Source of the DNA: Actinomucor elegans
Lineage: Eukaryota > Mucoromycota > Mucoromycetes > Mucorales > Mucoraceae
Direction: 5' to 3'
Assembly: GCA_026027325.1 (NCBI GenBank)
Contig: JAMSLZ010000016.1
Coordinates: 186,001 to 250,000 of the forward strand
DNA: 64,000 bases
A program made the translations under genes and the position numbers. A model generated the notes under the pieces. The model saw nothing but the letters and a program-made list of their open reading frames with translations, had not been told where the DNA came from and ran no database searches. This document shows positions 44,773 to 56,646 of the stretch, piece after piece; positions within the stretch are counted from its first letter, which is position 1; every line of letters starts with the position of its first letter.

Positions 44773-46452
44773 TTTTTTTTTTTCTTTAATGAAGAAAGAG
44801 AAAACGAAAAAAAAAAAAAAATCTTATTTGTACAGTTTATCAAAGTCCACACATCATCAGGATGAGTAACTTGCATTTTGATTGGTACAAACAATGGTGT
44901 ATAGATAACAGTCTAAAGTAACTGGGCCAATACTTAAGCACTATAGAAAAATTTAGTGGAATTCAGCACACTGCTATTAAATATAGCAAACCTACATGGC
45001 TGTACACTCTTTTTCATGAGCTGATGTAACAGAGTTTCAATGCTGATATTGGTTACGTAAAGATCAACCCAATAATTCTTCCAGTCCAAGGCTGCACTAT
45101 TGATTCAATCTCTGAAAGAACCAGAACGTCCTCCCAGATCCAATACTGGGTATAATAGAGACTATCTCAATAGAAATACCCTCATAAATGTAATTCATGG
45201 GCAGTTTAAGTGACCATCATGCTTTGGCTAGAGTCGATATTAGTGAGTAGTAATAAATCTAAATCCGTTGTACTTCACCTTAGATGATGTACTGTATGAT
45301 ACTAGTGGCTATAATAGAGAGAAAGTTATTTTAATACGATGGGGTTTTTATGGTTAAATTTGTACATAAAGATGGCATTATTATTATTATTATTATTATT
45401 TTTGTTCTTTGCAACTACTCAACTCTAATCTTGCATCTTCTCTTCTGTTTTTGCTTGTAATATAGTTGAATTTTTTATTGATTGGGTTGAGCTCATTCTA
45501 AACAAAATGTTTATTAGTTACTTGTATACCCAATCTTTTAGGCACATTGAATTTTTAAGATAATTGGTACATGGACGTTAACTTGATAGGTTCACAGATT
45601 GAAGCTGCATCAACTATATTGACTAATAGAGCATAAGTGGATCATTTTGCACACCATATAGCTACCAAAGTGAGCATAATATGAAAGATGTAGACTGTAC
45701 TTATAGATAAAGAACGTGAAACATAATATTTTGCTCCTAAGCATTCTCTACCGATGATATCCTATCTTGCAACTAAATTCAGACACGAGAGATTAATGTA
45801 CATGAAAGATCATAAACCTACGGCTATACAGTAAAAAATAAAAAAAATAAAAAATAAAACTCAGTTCAACTAAGGTTGTCAAGTTAAATTGATGTTGAAT
45901 TAGACTCAACAGCTCACTTTTGGTTTTGTACTGCTGGATCGGATATGATATTGAACCGAGGTCGACCGAGATCAGTAGTGAGCTATATGCCGACTGTATT
46001 AATTTTTGAACCCAAGAAACTATAATATACAAGGCAAAAGAGTGCGAATGATTAATTTGAGTGTCTGATAATAAAAAAAGTTGTAGGTTTTTACGTTCTC
46101 TTTCTAATGAGCTACGTTTGTATATAAATTGTAAGAAACTATGCTCCAGATCGTTTAAAAAAGGATATTCATTCGTATTCTCTTGCATTTGCATTCATTG
46201 ATGTTTCATTATCAAAGCAAGTCCACTCAAAAGAGCATGCTTTTGATCTATAAATTTTTCGATAATTGATACTTTAACTTGTTTCCTTGTTGGTCTAGAT
46301 AAAATATCGTGATTTTAAGAAGTTTTGTTAAGCGAGAATCATCTGCTGAATTGTCACCGGCCAATGAGGATTAGCTTTTCAATCAATTATCATCCCAGAG
46401 AGCAAAAGTATTGTATTTTTCAACTTCTCTAACTCTTGCCTCTCATGATTAA

Positions 46453-46485
<33 letters not shown>

Positions 46486-47585
46486 CCGCAGGATTAAATC
46501 TATAATTTTCCTGAAATCCAAAGCTTAATCCAGTTTTATTGTTGATTCAAAGATTTCAAAGGTCTTTTGAGTTATTCTTGTGGCAACCAATAAGTTTGGA
46601 GAGTCTTTCCATGAGGAATAAGAGAAAGGAGTGCTATCCCGGTCTCTATCCATATTCATGAGTAATACAACAGGCTAAACCTCAATGTTATAGTCATTAA
46701 TTAATAAAAGTTTTTTTTTTTTTATTATATTACCGAATTATACCTTGTAGTATGTATTTATAAATCAGAAGCCGATATTTGAAATGCTTGGTTGATAATG
46801 AAGAATGCATAGGATGAGATATCGGCAAAGCCATAAATCTATTGTGCCTGGACCTATATAGCTCTAGATCGATGACTCAGATACATGTATCGTCATCAAT
46901 CCTCAATATATTTTACCTAGTTTTCTGGATAATTAGTACCGTCTAGAACATGAACACCAATGGCCGTAAAGTGTTTTACTTTTTTTATAATTATCCTGGC
47001 AAGTGGAACTTGGCAATGCCTATCCCTCTTCCTTCAGCGGCCTTGAGGTAAACGATATGTCTACATGGCGCCATTATATCAGTTTATGTACATACTTACT
47101 GTAAGCATAATGTGCAGTTGTATTAATCAGGCAGATGAAACGATCCTTGGATGACGTTGGCTGCTGGAAATGATGCTGAGGTTTATACTGAAATAAAAAA
47201 AAATGTGCTTTATAGTGTATCTATGTTCTCTACCTCAGTTCATTATCAAGCGAGCTATCATCAAATCAGACAATAATACTATAGCTACACCTATTTATCA
47301 GTACATACATCTATATTGACATGGCCTTTTTTTTTTATTAGTCATATAGACTGACCGAATCACAAACCGAAAATGGTTATCAGAAGGTTCACCTATCTTT
47401 GTTAAATGAATTCAGATGACATGAGTGTTACCTGTCATCTACGGTGATTTACTTCATTCGGCATAATTCTGGCCCACTAGCTTCTGATATATAAAGAGTT
47501 CTATCATATTGCGTTTGCCTCTTTTTTTTCATTTATTATGATCATTGTGCTTATAATAATATAATCATACATACAACTGAAAAAG
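44773..47585. other. 2.8-kb gene-poor region
   Basis: No supported gene. Contains an ATT trinucleotide run (45377-45401), a ~35-base A run (46450-46484), and T runs at 46711 and 47330. A 133-codon minus frame at 45793-46194 is low-complexity with no recognised motif. The last ~150 bp are the promoter of the PAF-acetylhydrolase gene. Confidence 0.5.
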
Positions 47586-47803
47586 ATGGCGTTATTATTA
47601 GCAAACTTTCCACCATTGACTGGGCGCTATCATGTGGGCAGCCATGATATTGAATGGGAAAACAAAAAGACTGCAGAAGCAACTACACCACCAGACAAGC
47701 ATTGTAAATCAGTATTAATGCGATTGTATTACCCAGCCAATATTAAAAAAGGCGACAGTAAAGCCAATTGGATTACTCATGCAGAATATGCCAAAGGTAA
47801 AAC

Positions 47804-47841
<38 letters not shown>

Positions 47842-49076
47842 CTAATATGCTAACTATTTGATTAAAGCATTATGTGATATAGCAAACCTACCTACATTCT
47901 TATCCAATTGGTTATCCAATTTGGCATCTATCAAAAAAACACGCTTTTACAAAGACGCCCAGATCATGGAATCTGAAGCACCGTTCCCAGTGATTATCTT
48001 TTCACATGGATTGGGTGGTAATCGATTAATCTATTCTTGTATTTGCTCTGACCTGGCTAGTCATGGCTTCGTAGTAGCTGCTATTGAGCATCGTGATGGA
48101 TCAGCCAGTTTGGCCAAAGGTATAGATGATGAATGGATTCAATATGATAATGTACCACCCGAAGTATGGGGTTTTCGTCATCATCAATTGCGCCATCGCG
48201 TTTCAGAAGTAGAGCTGTGTTTGGCTAGTTTGGATGAGATTGCGCGCAACGGCCATACAACAAAGGGGCCTCAGTTTAAAGGCAGGTTGAATATGAATTC
48301 ATTGGTGATGGCAGGCCATAGTTTTGGAGGTGCAACTACGGTAAAAATAAAATAAAATACATGATATGGTGTGTGTTTCAGTGCATTGTAGACTTATCCC
48401 TCTCCCTCTTCCTCTTTTGTAGATGCTCATGTTGAATAGAAAACGATCAAGGTTTCAGTGTGGGCTACTATTAGATCCTTGGGCTCAGCCCCTAATGATG
48501 ATGGCAGACAAGCATATTCAACTGCAACGACCTGTCATCGCTATCCTAAGTGAACAGTTTTCCTTTTGGCCTGATAACTATGAATCAGTTCAGGAATTGA
48601 TTGATAACTCAAGACATGCCAATCAAAGCGTCTGCCTGTCATTGAATGGAACAGAACATCAACACCAATCCGATATCTTGGTATGTAACGCGTATTAATA
48701 TTAACGCGTACTAACTCTCTTTTATTAGCTGGTACTTCGATATTGGACATTATTTGATTTTAGATCTCCTTTTCAAATAGATCCCGTACGCGCCATAGAT
48801 CTGAATACAGAAGCCTCAGTCACTTTTATCAATACCATCTTATCTAATACTACCGCCTGCAAAAAAAGAGAAAGTCGCAGCTTAATCATTCCTCTCGTTT
48901 TACTACTCGCGTCATTAAAAAACCCAAATTCGCTACCTAAAAAGCCCATTCCCCGGGTTACGGTTTTTCCCACCTTTGTTTCGCGCACCAATTTTTTTTT
49001 TTTTATAAAAGGAAAAAATTTTCTCTCCAGCTTCCTTTTTTTTTCTTCTTCCCTTTTTTACATTAAGAAACAATAA
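47586..49076 (+). CDS. PAF-acetylhydrolase family lipase, 3' end uncertain
   Basis: Hydrolyses short-chain or oxidised phospholipids (PAF-AH isoform II family). Exons: 47586-47796, 47868-48340, 48423-48680, then from 48729. Motifs: PFPVIIFSHGLGGNRLIYS (oxyanion region), IEHRDGSA, VSEVELCLASLDEI, the nucleophile GHSFGGAT, LLLDPWAQPL with the probable Asp, and GTEHQHQSD with the probable His. The open frame runs on to TAA at 49074-49076 through Lys- and Phe-rich residues unlike the family and into the next gene's promoter. Dropping one base from the A7 run at 48861-48867 would instead end the protein at a TAA near 48886, after CKKEKVAA. No signal peptide was seen, so intracellular. The first intron carries a (TA)n run. 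Confidence 0.83.
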
Positions 49077-49097
49077 AGGAATCTACATTTAAAATTC

Positions 49098-50405
49098 ATG
49101 TCTTATCCATTTGAGTTGAACTCTCAATTAGTTTCTAATGAACAGCAAAAGACAACTCTTTGGTAAGAAAGCGTATTTTCTTTCTGACCACTTGAAAACT
49201 AAAACTTGTTTCAAAGGATGGGCGAATTAGAGCAATGGCAGGACGAGGTTTATATTCAACAATTGTGGTTTAATTTGAATGAAAAGGTCATGGTCAAAGT
49301 TATTAGAGATAAAATAACTGGGTAAGGATATATAATATAATATTGTTCTTGTACAAGACTGATAGTCTATTAGTATTAGTGCTGGCTACGCCTTTGTTGA
49401 CTTTGGTACTGCGGCAGCTGCTAGAAGAGTCATGAATAACTATAATGGGGTTTTGATGCCTAATTCACTTAAGCCTTTTAAACTAAACTGGGCTTCTGGT
49501 GGTGGACTCATTGATAGAAGGTATACATATATATATAATGTTCGTAATCAGCACATCAATTGATCCTTTTCCTTTTTTGACAGAGAGGATAGACAGCCCG
49601 AATATTCCATCTTTGTTGGTGACCTAAGCCCTGAAATCACTGAAATTGACCTTTTGGTAAGGAAATTAAGTGCATTCATGTTTCAATATCCAGACTAATA
49701 CGTTTTTTTTTATTACGAAAAGGCTATCTTTCAATCGCGCTACTTATCTTGTAAATCAGCCAAGATCATGACTGACCCTAGAACAGGTATGACGCGTGGT
49801 TATGGATTTGTTCGTTTCGCTGAACAATTGGATCAACAAAGAGCCTTACTTGAAATGCAAGGATACTTCGTTGGTTCTCGCGCTATTCGCGTTTCAGTTG
49901 CTACGCCAAAAAACAGAACTCAACAACCATTACAGTTTTTGCAACAGCTTCATCATAGTAATATATCGACACCCTCTACGTGTTCCTTGTTGACTTCACC
50001 CAGCAAATCACCTTTGTTACAATCACCTTTGATGTTAAAACAAGAATCACCTATTCTCATGAAACAAGATTTGAACAATACAACTGTATTTGTTGGTGGA
50101 TTGTCGGCACCTATTCGTGAAGAAGAGCTGCGCCAGTATTTTCAGCATTTTGGTGAGATTGTTTATGTCAAGATTCCAGCAGGTAAAGGATGTGGGTTTG
50201 TACAGTATGTTTCACGTATCTCGGCAGAGCTGGCTATACAGCAGATGAATGGTTATCAGATTGGTAATTCACGTATTCGGTTATCTTGGGGTAGATCTCA
50301 AAATGAAAAGACTGGCCGTCCACTTTCTTCTTCATCATCATCTTCTTCTAGCCTTTATCATCCTCAGCTTGGGTTGTATAATACCTTTTCATCGATTCAG
50401 CAACA

Positions 50406-50436
<31 letters not shown>

Positions 50437-50643
50437 TTACAACAACAGCGACTCCACCAATCCATGTTATTTCCTACTAGTACTCCTACTCTGACTTACC
50501 ACTCCAAGTTTCTCTCTAATCCAACCACTGATCTATTGCTTGATTCAACTACAGATGATATTTTTGGTTCTATACTGGATGAAAATCAACAAGAAAACAA
50601 TAGAAACGTTGACTGGAGGTTGAACCAAATTTATGCTCAGTAA
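49098..50643 (+). CDS. Three-RRM RNA-binding protein, Nam8/Ngr1/TIA-1 type
   Basis: Binds U-rich RNA, with roles in splicing (Nam8) or mRNA decay (Ngr1). Exons: 49098-49162, 49217-49321, 49380-49520, 49584-49656, 49723-50643; 434 residues. RRM1 opens with the family signature TTLWMGELEQWQDEVYI and contains GAGYAFVDFG. RRM2: YSIFVGDLSPEITEIDLL, TRGYGFVRFAE. RRM3: TTVFVGGLSAPIREEELRQY, GCGFVQYVS. A Ser run and a polyQ tract (CAG/CAA, 50399-50455) follow in the C-terminal low-complexity region. Assignment between Nam8 and Ngr1 cannot be settled by eye. Confidence 0.92.
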
Positions 50644-52476
50644 CCTCTTTCTACCTCTCCCTCTTTTTTTTTATTATTTCATAAGCATATTTATTACATA
50701 TATTATACATCTTTACGCTTCTTTTTTTTTTTTCTGTTAGTTTCGCATACATTGTTTCTTTCCTTTTTATTACTATTACTATTATTATTATTATTATTAT
50801 TATTACTATTACCTTTTTTCTATTTAGTTATAACTCCTTCCCTATTTTTTGTTACTATTTACTATTCTGTACCTTTTTTTTTCTATAATAAATCACCTCT
50901 TACAACATCTGTCATGACTAAGCAGATGGATGATATTCAGGTACAACTCTTGCGCTTTTGTTCGATTTTGAATGAGAGCCCGTTGATGAGCTTAAAAAAA
51001 AGTGTAATAATAAGATGATGTAGAATTTGTTTATGCTTCAAATGGTGTTGGAAATCAAGTCGTATTTCTTTGAGACCACTATTTTTTTTTCTAAAAAGGT
51101 ATTGGTAATGTATATATTTTGCTCTGTTTTATTATCATTAACCAAGCTTCATATCTAAATAAAAATATAAAAATATGCATAACATACATATGCTCTGCAA
51201 TGTATACACTAGAGTTTCATCAAAACTGTATTTTTAACTTGTTGTTTCAACCGTCAAAAAAAAAGATGAAAGTGTTATCTATCACAGTTGCTGTCTGTCT
51301 ACGATTTAAATGATTATTTTAGATCTGACCAGAGTATCGATAAAGAATTCAACAAATGCACTTTTTAATAACAAAAAAAAATATCAATGCGCAAGCAATG
51401 CTTTAATAGTACACATGCGAAATGTAATTATGCATCGAATGATATAATATGATTTTTGGATTTATTGGTAAAAGATGGGCCATTTGAATCCACTAAAAAA
51501 TATTTTCATAACTTGAGGAGTGCTTTCTAAATAACAAAAGCTTAAACAAATACGTATATATAACCTATCAATATATTAAAGCCAAGCTAAGCTGCAATTC
51601 TACATAACTGAATGAATTGTATTGATCAAAGCGCATTCGCATCAGTAGAGGGAGTGTACCACTTGGATATTTGACCTTGATAATTTAAAGTATTCAAGAT
51701 CACATATATAAAATGGAATATCGCTGTCGTAGTAGCTCAATGCAAATAACTATTCTATTAGAAAGCAATAGTTCATTTTAAACATGCGAAACTAAATTAA
51801 AGTCGGTTAAGAAATGCAGGGATGATGAAAACGAAAATATATTATATATATATATATATTTCAATTGGTTCACTTGAAATCTTTTAACAGCATATAACAA
51901 AACTAAAGTAGTGGAAAAAAAAAAAAGACAAATATACATTTTTAGAACAATCCATCTGCGTTCTACAGGCATTAAACTAGTGACGGAAATATTACAACTT
52001 AATTGACCATACGAACCATTAAAGCTGGCCCATCATCTATTACCATTTTAATTTTAATCTACAAATGTATAGAAACTTTAATTTCTGGCATGGTGTATTA
52101 TTTAACTTGACATGATCTTGTTCGATCTTGGTCAAATGTTGCATCTGCCAAGTTGTTCATGTTTTAAATGAGCCACTGCATTCCTTTGAATTCCGAGATC
52201 GATTGCAATGTAATAAGAAAATGTAAGTCTTCTTAGTCTAATAAGCTCATTCTGTAGTTCAAGACCAAATAATAAAACATGCTTTTTTTAAATCTATTTT
52301 CATTTGTCTTAAACTCTATATAATATTATAAATGTGTTTCTCTTTTGTGTATATATTATATATATATATATATTCGTTTTTCTTACAATTGATAAATAAC
52401 ATAAGTGGATGTGTAAATGTGTGTGAGTGTGCGAGAGAGAAAAAGGAAAGGGATAAAAGTAAAGGTTATAAGTGAT
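50644..52476. other. 1.8-kb gene-poor region
   Basis: 3' flank of the RNA-binding protein gene with CT-rich and ATT/ACT runs (50765-50815), an AT dinucleotide run (51841-51860, 52355-52370), and the 3' flank of the succinyl-CoA ligase gene with GTGTGAGTGTGCGAGAGAG at 52419. No gene seen. Confidence 0.5.
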
Positions 52477-53351
52477 TTAAACCAAACCAGCATCTTGCAT
52501 AGCTTGCTTCAAAGTGACACCCAACTTGGCAGGAGAAGGAGTGACAAGCACACCAGCACGTTCCAAAGCAGCAATCTTGTCACCAGCACCACCCTTACCA
52601 CCGGAAATAATAGCACCAGCATGACCTATATAATATGTTAATCAACTTCATCCATCCATAATTATTGAATCAACGCTACCCATTCTACGGCCAGGAGGAG
52701 CAGTCAAACCAGCGATGAAAGAGACAACGGGCTTAGGAGCAGCTCTGCTCAAGTTGTATTGAGTCAAAAAGTCAGCGGCTTCTTCTTCAGCAGTACCACC
52801 GATTTCACCAATCATGATGATACCTATCACACATATAGGATATCAATAAACAGCACTCTTTTTTTATTACTCACATAATATAAATTACCTTCAGTTTCAT
52901 CATCTTCCAAAAAGACCTTGAGACAGTCAATAAAGTTGGAACCGTTCAAAGGATCACCACCAATACCAACACACAAAGTTTGACCGAGATCAGCGTCAGT
53001 GGTTTGTTGGACAGCTTCATAAGTCAAAGTACCTGAACGAGAGACGATACCGACCTTACCACGCTTCAAGATGGAACCGGGCATGATACCGATCTTGCAC
53101 TGTTCAGCAGAGATCATACCGGGACAGTTGGGACCGACCAAACGAGTCTTGCTTTGAGTCATCAAGGCTTGCTTAACACGGATCATATCGTGTTGAGGAA
53201 TACCTTCAGTGATGGCAACAACAAGAGGGATTTCAGCTTCAATGGCATCCAAGACTGCTTGAGCAGCAGCAGGAGGAGGAACATAGATGACACTAGCGTC
53301 AGCCTTGGTAGCATCAGCAGCCTAAAAAAAAATTGGGGATAGAAATTAGTA

Positions 53352-53386
<35 letters not shown>

Positions 53387-53856
53387 TCGCGGACAGAGCC
53401 AAATACAGGAAGACCAAGATGAGTTTGACCGGCCTTCTTGGGAGAAACACCACCGACCATCTTGGTGCCATATTCAATGGCTTGTTGGGAATGGAAAGTA
53501 CCCTATCAAAAATAAAAGAAAAAATTAGTCTTATTTTTGTCTATAATTAAACCAACCGGGTAACACCTTTTCTTCATCTCCCCCTGTTACCCCCAACAAT
53601 ACAACAATACTTTACCTGCTTACCAGTGAAACCTTGACAGATAACCTTGGTATCCTTGTTGATCATCAAGTTCTTGTAGGTGGATTCATAACCACCGGAG
53701 TTGGCGTAAGAACGACGGGCAACTAAAAAAAAAAAAAGAGAGAGATAACAGTTTTAAAAAAAAACTCTCTTTTTCTTTCGATACGCGTTTTTATCATAAA
53801 AACTTACCATTCACAGTGGAACGCAATACAGAGGAAACCTTGGTAGCCGAGAACAT
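52477..53856 (-). CDS. LSC1: Succinyl-CoA ligase alpha subunit, mitochondrial
   Basis: TCA cycle enzyme: succinyl-CoA + NDP + Pi to succinate + CoA + NTP, as an alpha-beta dimer in the matrix. Exons: 53856-53808, 53722-53616, 53502-53386, 53321-52889, 52823-52680, 52625-52477; 332 residues, usual length. A mitochondrial presequence ([20 protein letters not shown]) precedes the CoA-binding Rossmann domain ([30 protein letters not shown]). Then [33 protein letters not shown], and the phospho-histidine loop [20 protein letters not shown]. Codon use is biased to C-ending codons, as expected for a highly expressed gene. Shares a ~170-bp divergent promoter with the gene at 54028. Confidence 0.96.
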
Positions 53857-54027
53857 TTGTTAGAAATAACGGAAAGAAAGTGTATAGAAAATGCTCACGG
53901 TCAGTGAACCTCTTTTTTTACTAAAATTTTTTAAACGACAGCAAGAAAAAAGGGCCGGGAAAACTCGGGCTTGCAGAGGGGGGGGAATTACCATGTTTTT
54001 TCCCAGTTCTTTATAGTCCACGTGAAG
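53857..54027. promoter_or_regulatory. Divergent promoter between LSC1 and the PACT-like gene
   Basis: Only 171 bp separate the two start codons, so core promoters must overlap or share elements. Contains a GGGGGGGG run (53979-53986) and CGGGAAAACTCGGG. No canonical TATA box was picked out. Confidence 0.45.
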
Positions 54028-54812
54028 ATGAGTTGGGTTTTTACAAAAGAATTACCTCAATCAAGTCAAGATGATCAGTCTTCATTGTGTTTAGAAAAGT
54101 TTGATAATCCACCAAGGACTCTTTATGATGAAATAGGTCAACAGCAGCAAGACTTTTATAAAGTAAACGCGGTAAATCAATTATCTTTTTAGTCAGCAAA
54201 AAGCAAAAAAGCAAAGAAGCAAAAAAAAAAAAAAAAAAAAAAAATATAAAAAAAATAGCAGCTTATACAGTGGTATAGGACGATATGGATTGGAAAAGCC
54301 TAGTATATAGGCTACAGATTGAAAACACCAGCCTGGTCAATAGTTTACATGAGACCAATAGCAATTTAATGCAATCGAGACGTGAGAAAGAAGAACTGGA
54401 GAGTTTCATTCAGCGACAAACGGAAACAACCGATCAGATTGTTTCCCGTCTGACTCGTATCATCGAGATGCAAAAGGTAGCGCAAAATTCATAACAGTGG
54501 ACAATGTATTTACAGTCTCTAATAGGATACGTCGGTCATTGAGCAAAAGAATGATCAAATTCTTGATTTGATCTTTCAGAAAAAGTACGCTTTATTAGAA
54601 AATGAAGCACTCAAAGAAAGGTAATTTGATTTCTTTTATTTTTTATAAAAATAAAAAAAAATAGACTAAAATAACATCTATTGTATAGCTTGCAAGAAAT
54701 CCATGAATACTATGGTATTCAACCTAGAGTACCTTCTCATCCTTTATTCAAGTTAAAGGCTTGTGTCTATGCTATTATTGCTGTATCAAGACTCAAAAAG
54801 ACTATAGTATAA
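54028..54812 (+). CDS. Short coiled-coil protein with a PACT-like C-terminus
   Basis: Exons: 54028-54162, 54279-54476, 54526-54620, 54689-54812, all in phase, 183 residues. The 116-nt first intron contains a ~23-base A run. Residues ~46-115 form a coiled coil (KSLVYRLQIENTSLV, EKEELESFIQRQTETTDQIV). The end, LDLIFQKKYALLENEALKE then SHPLFKLKACVYAIIAVSRL, resembles the PACT centrosome/spindle-pole targeting domain of pericentrin, Pcp1 and Mto1 (hydrophobic LIFQKKYLL, then a basic amphipathic VIAI(A/S)RLKK helix). Those proteins are normally 900-1200 residues or more, so this one is very short. It may be a microtubule-organising-centre adaptor; the assignment comes from motif similarity only. 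Confidence 0.5.
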
Positions 54813-54832
54813 TAAAACTACTTTATTTTATT

Positions 54833-56418
54833 TTATCCATAGAGTGAACAAGTAGTGGTAGTTCGTTTCTTGTTGATATCTGTTTCCATCATTGTATCAT
54901 CTACTAGTATCATATCTGAATCATTAGAAGCATTTGAGCTCGATCTTCTTCTTAGATGAGAATGATAACACATAAACATATCCTCTGTTTGTGGATCTTG
55001 ATTTGAACTACTTTCACCGAGACTATGATTTGAACTACTAGCTGCACTTAGATGTAAATGAGATAGCTCGCTACTCATTGAACTACTACTACCGCTGCCA
55101 GCACCAGCACCAGCACTAGTAGCAGCAGTTGTAGTAGTAGTAGTAGTAGTAGTTGTAGTAGTAGTTGTAGTGGTAGTAGCGATAGTGGAAGTAGTGTTAG
55201 TCGCACAAAGTGAAGGAATGTTATTATTGGATATATCCGTTTGCGAGGCATCTTCATGATGATCTAGATCGGGAGTTGATAATCGAAGCCGTTTAATATC
55301 ATTCACATCGTTACTGGATGTACGACGATGGTGTCTTCTTGCACTCGTACTTGCTTCTTCAGTTGCTTTCATGGTATCTTGATCTTTTGTATCTTGTACC
55401 AAAATAATTTCGGTCTGATTGCCTCGTTTCTTTTGTGGTTTTGCACCTAAAGGTTCCCTTCTTGCAGCTTCTTGAAGCATGACGCATTTGACTTTATAAT
55501 CAATATTGGCAGGACTTTGCAGATACATGAAAAACTCGGATAGTTTAGAAAAATCCCATTCTTTGGTAAACGCCCTCAAAAACCTCTCTCTTTGAAAGCT
55601 GGAGGCGGTTGTATATGGAGCAGATGACAATACCATGGTGATAAGGGTGGTTGTATATTGAGTTGCCCAACTATGTGTTAAGTGACGTAAAAGATGAGCT
55701 CGCCGTAGGTCGCCTATAATGTATATATTAAAAGGAGTTCTGTTTAAAAAAAAAGGGGATCTCAAAAAGCTCTTCTTACCTGCTTCATCACACCAGTCCA
55801 CGGTCACATGTCGAACTAGGGTGCTGATACTTTCTAGTCGCCAATCACTTATTAACCATTTCAAGGCATTAATGATACGCACCAACGGATATTCATTGGC
55901 AATACGATGGAGGTACATGGCAGTCACCAGTACATTTTCTTCAGATTTCAACCATGAATAAAAAGAAGCATCATACAGTTGATCCATACATTTGATATTA
56001 CGATAAACGTCTTTCCAATTATCTTCGCTAGCATCTTTGAGAACAATAGGCTTTGTATTGGAATTATGGGTGATATTGACGGATGATAACGAGCTAGCAG
56101 CTGCTGTGGAGGTTGTGTGATTAATAGTAGATGTAGATGTTGGAGTACAAGGTGTATTGGTGGATATATGATCAAAGTGAGCTACTTTAAAGTGATTAGT
56201 CAACTAGATAAACTATTTTGTATAGATTACATACTCGTGTTGATGTGCCTGGTCTTGTTTCCTGCCCATTCAGAAACTGTTAAACCATGAAGTGGAGTGC
56301 GAGATGGCAAATGGAAATCCAATTCTTGAGAAGGAGGAGAGTTGGGTATATAATGTAAGAAAGGGGTTGTAAGTAAAGGTATATCACTCGTATGAGTATT
56401 GGATGTAGTATTCGACAT
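54833..56418 (-). CDS. Unrecognised fungal protein with low-complexity C-terminus
   Basis: Exons: 56418-56235, 56184-55780, 55713-54833, phases agreeing; 489 residues. The first intron (50 nt) has a TTGACTAAT branch-point-like sequence; the second (66 nt) is in frame. A conserved-looking helical region spans ~95-270 (YDASFYSWLKSEENVLVTAM, WLISDWRLESISTLVRHVTV, FLRAFTKEWDFSKLSEFFMY), possibly HEAT-like, then KPQKKRGNQTEII, RRHHRR, a Thr run and Ser/His-rich sequence. Basic patches suggest a nuclear protein. I do not recognise the family. Its stop is only 20 bp from the stop of the convergent PACT-like gene. Confidence 0.75.
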
Positions 56419-56592
56419 GGCTTTTTTTTAAGTAAACGGCTTTTTGAAAAAGAAAAAAAAGAAAGAGAGAAAAAAAAAGAGAGAGGTAATACAGCAGAGG
56501 GTTCTTATTTGTGTACACATAGCGATGTTATCCGAACCAATTGTATCACTTGTCTGAATTTAAAAATCCTCTCTCACTCAATTATAGTTGTT

Positions 56593-56627
<35 letters not shown>

Positions 56628-56646
56628 ATTTGAAATGGTATAGAGA

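Noticed and set aside
45793..46194. Minus-strand ORF of 133 codons
   Set aside because: Ends in a Phe/Tyr run from a TTTATTTTT tract and shows no recognisable domain; likely chance.
50752..51018. 88-codon Leu/Phe-rich ORF after the RNA-binding protein
   Set aside because: Translation of ATT/ACT and CT repeats in the 3' flank.
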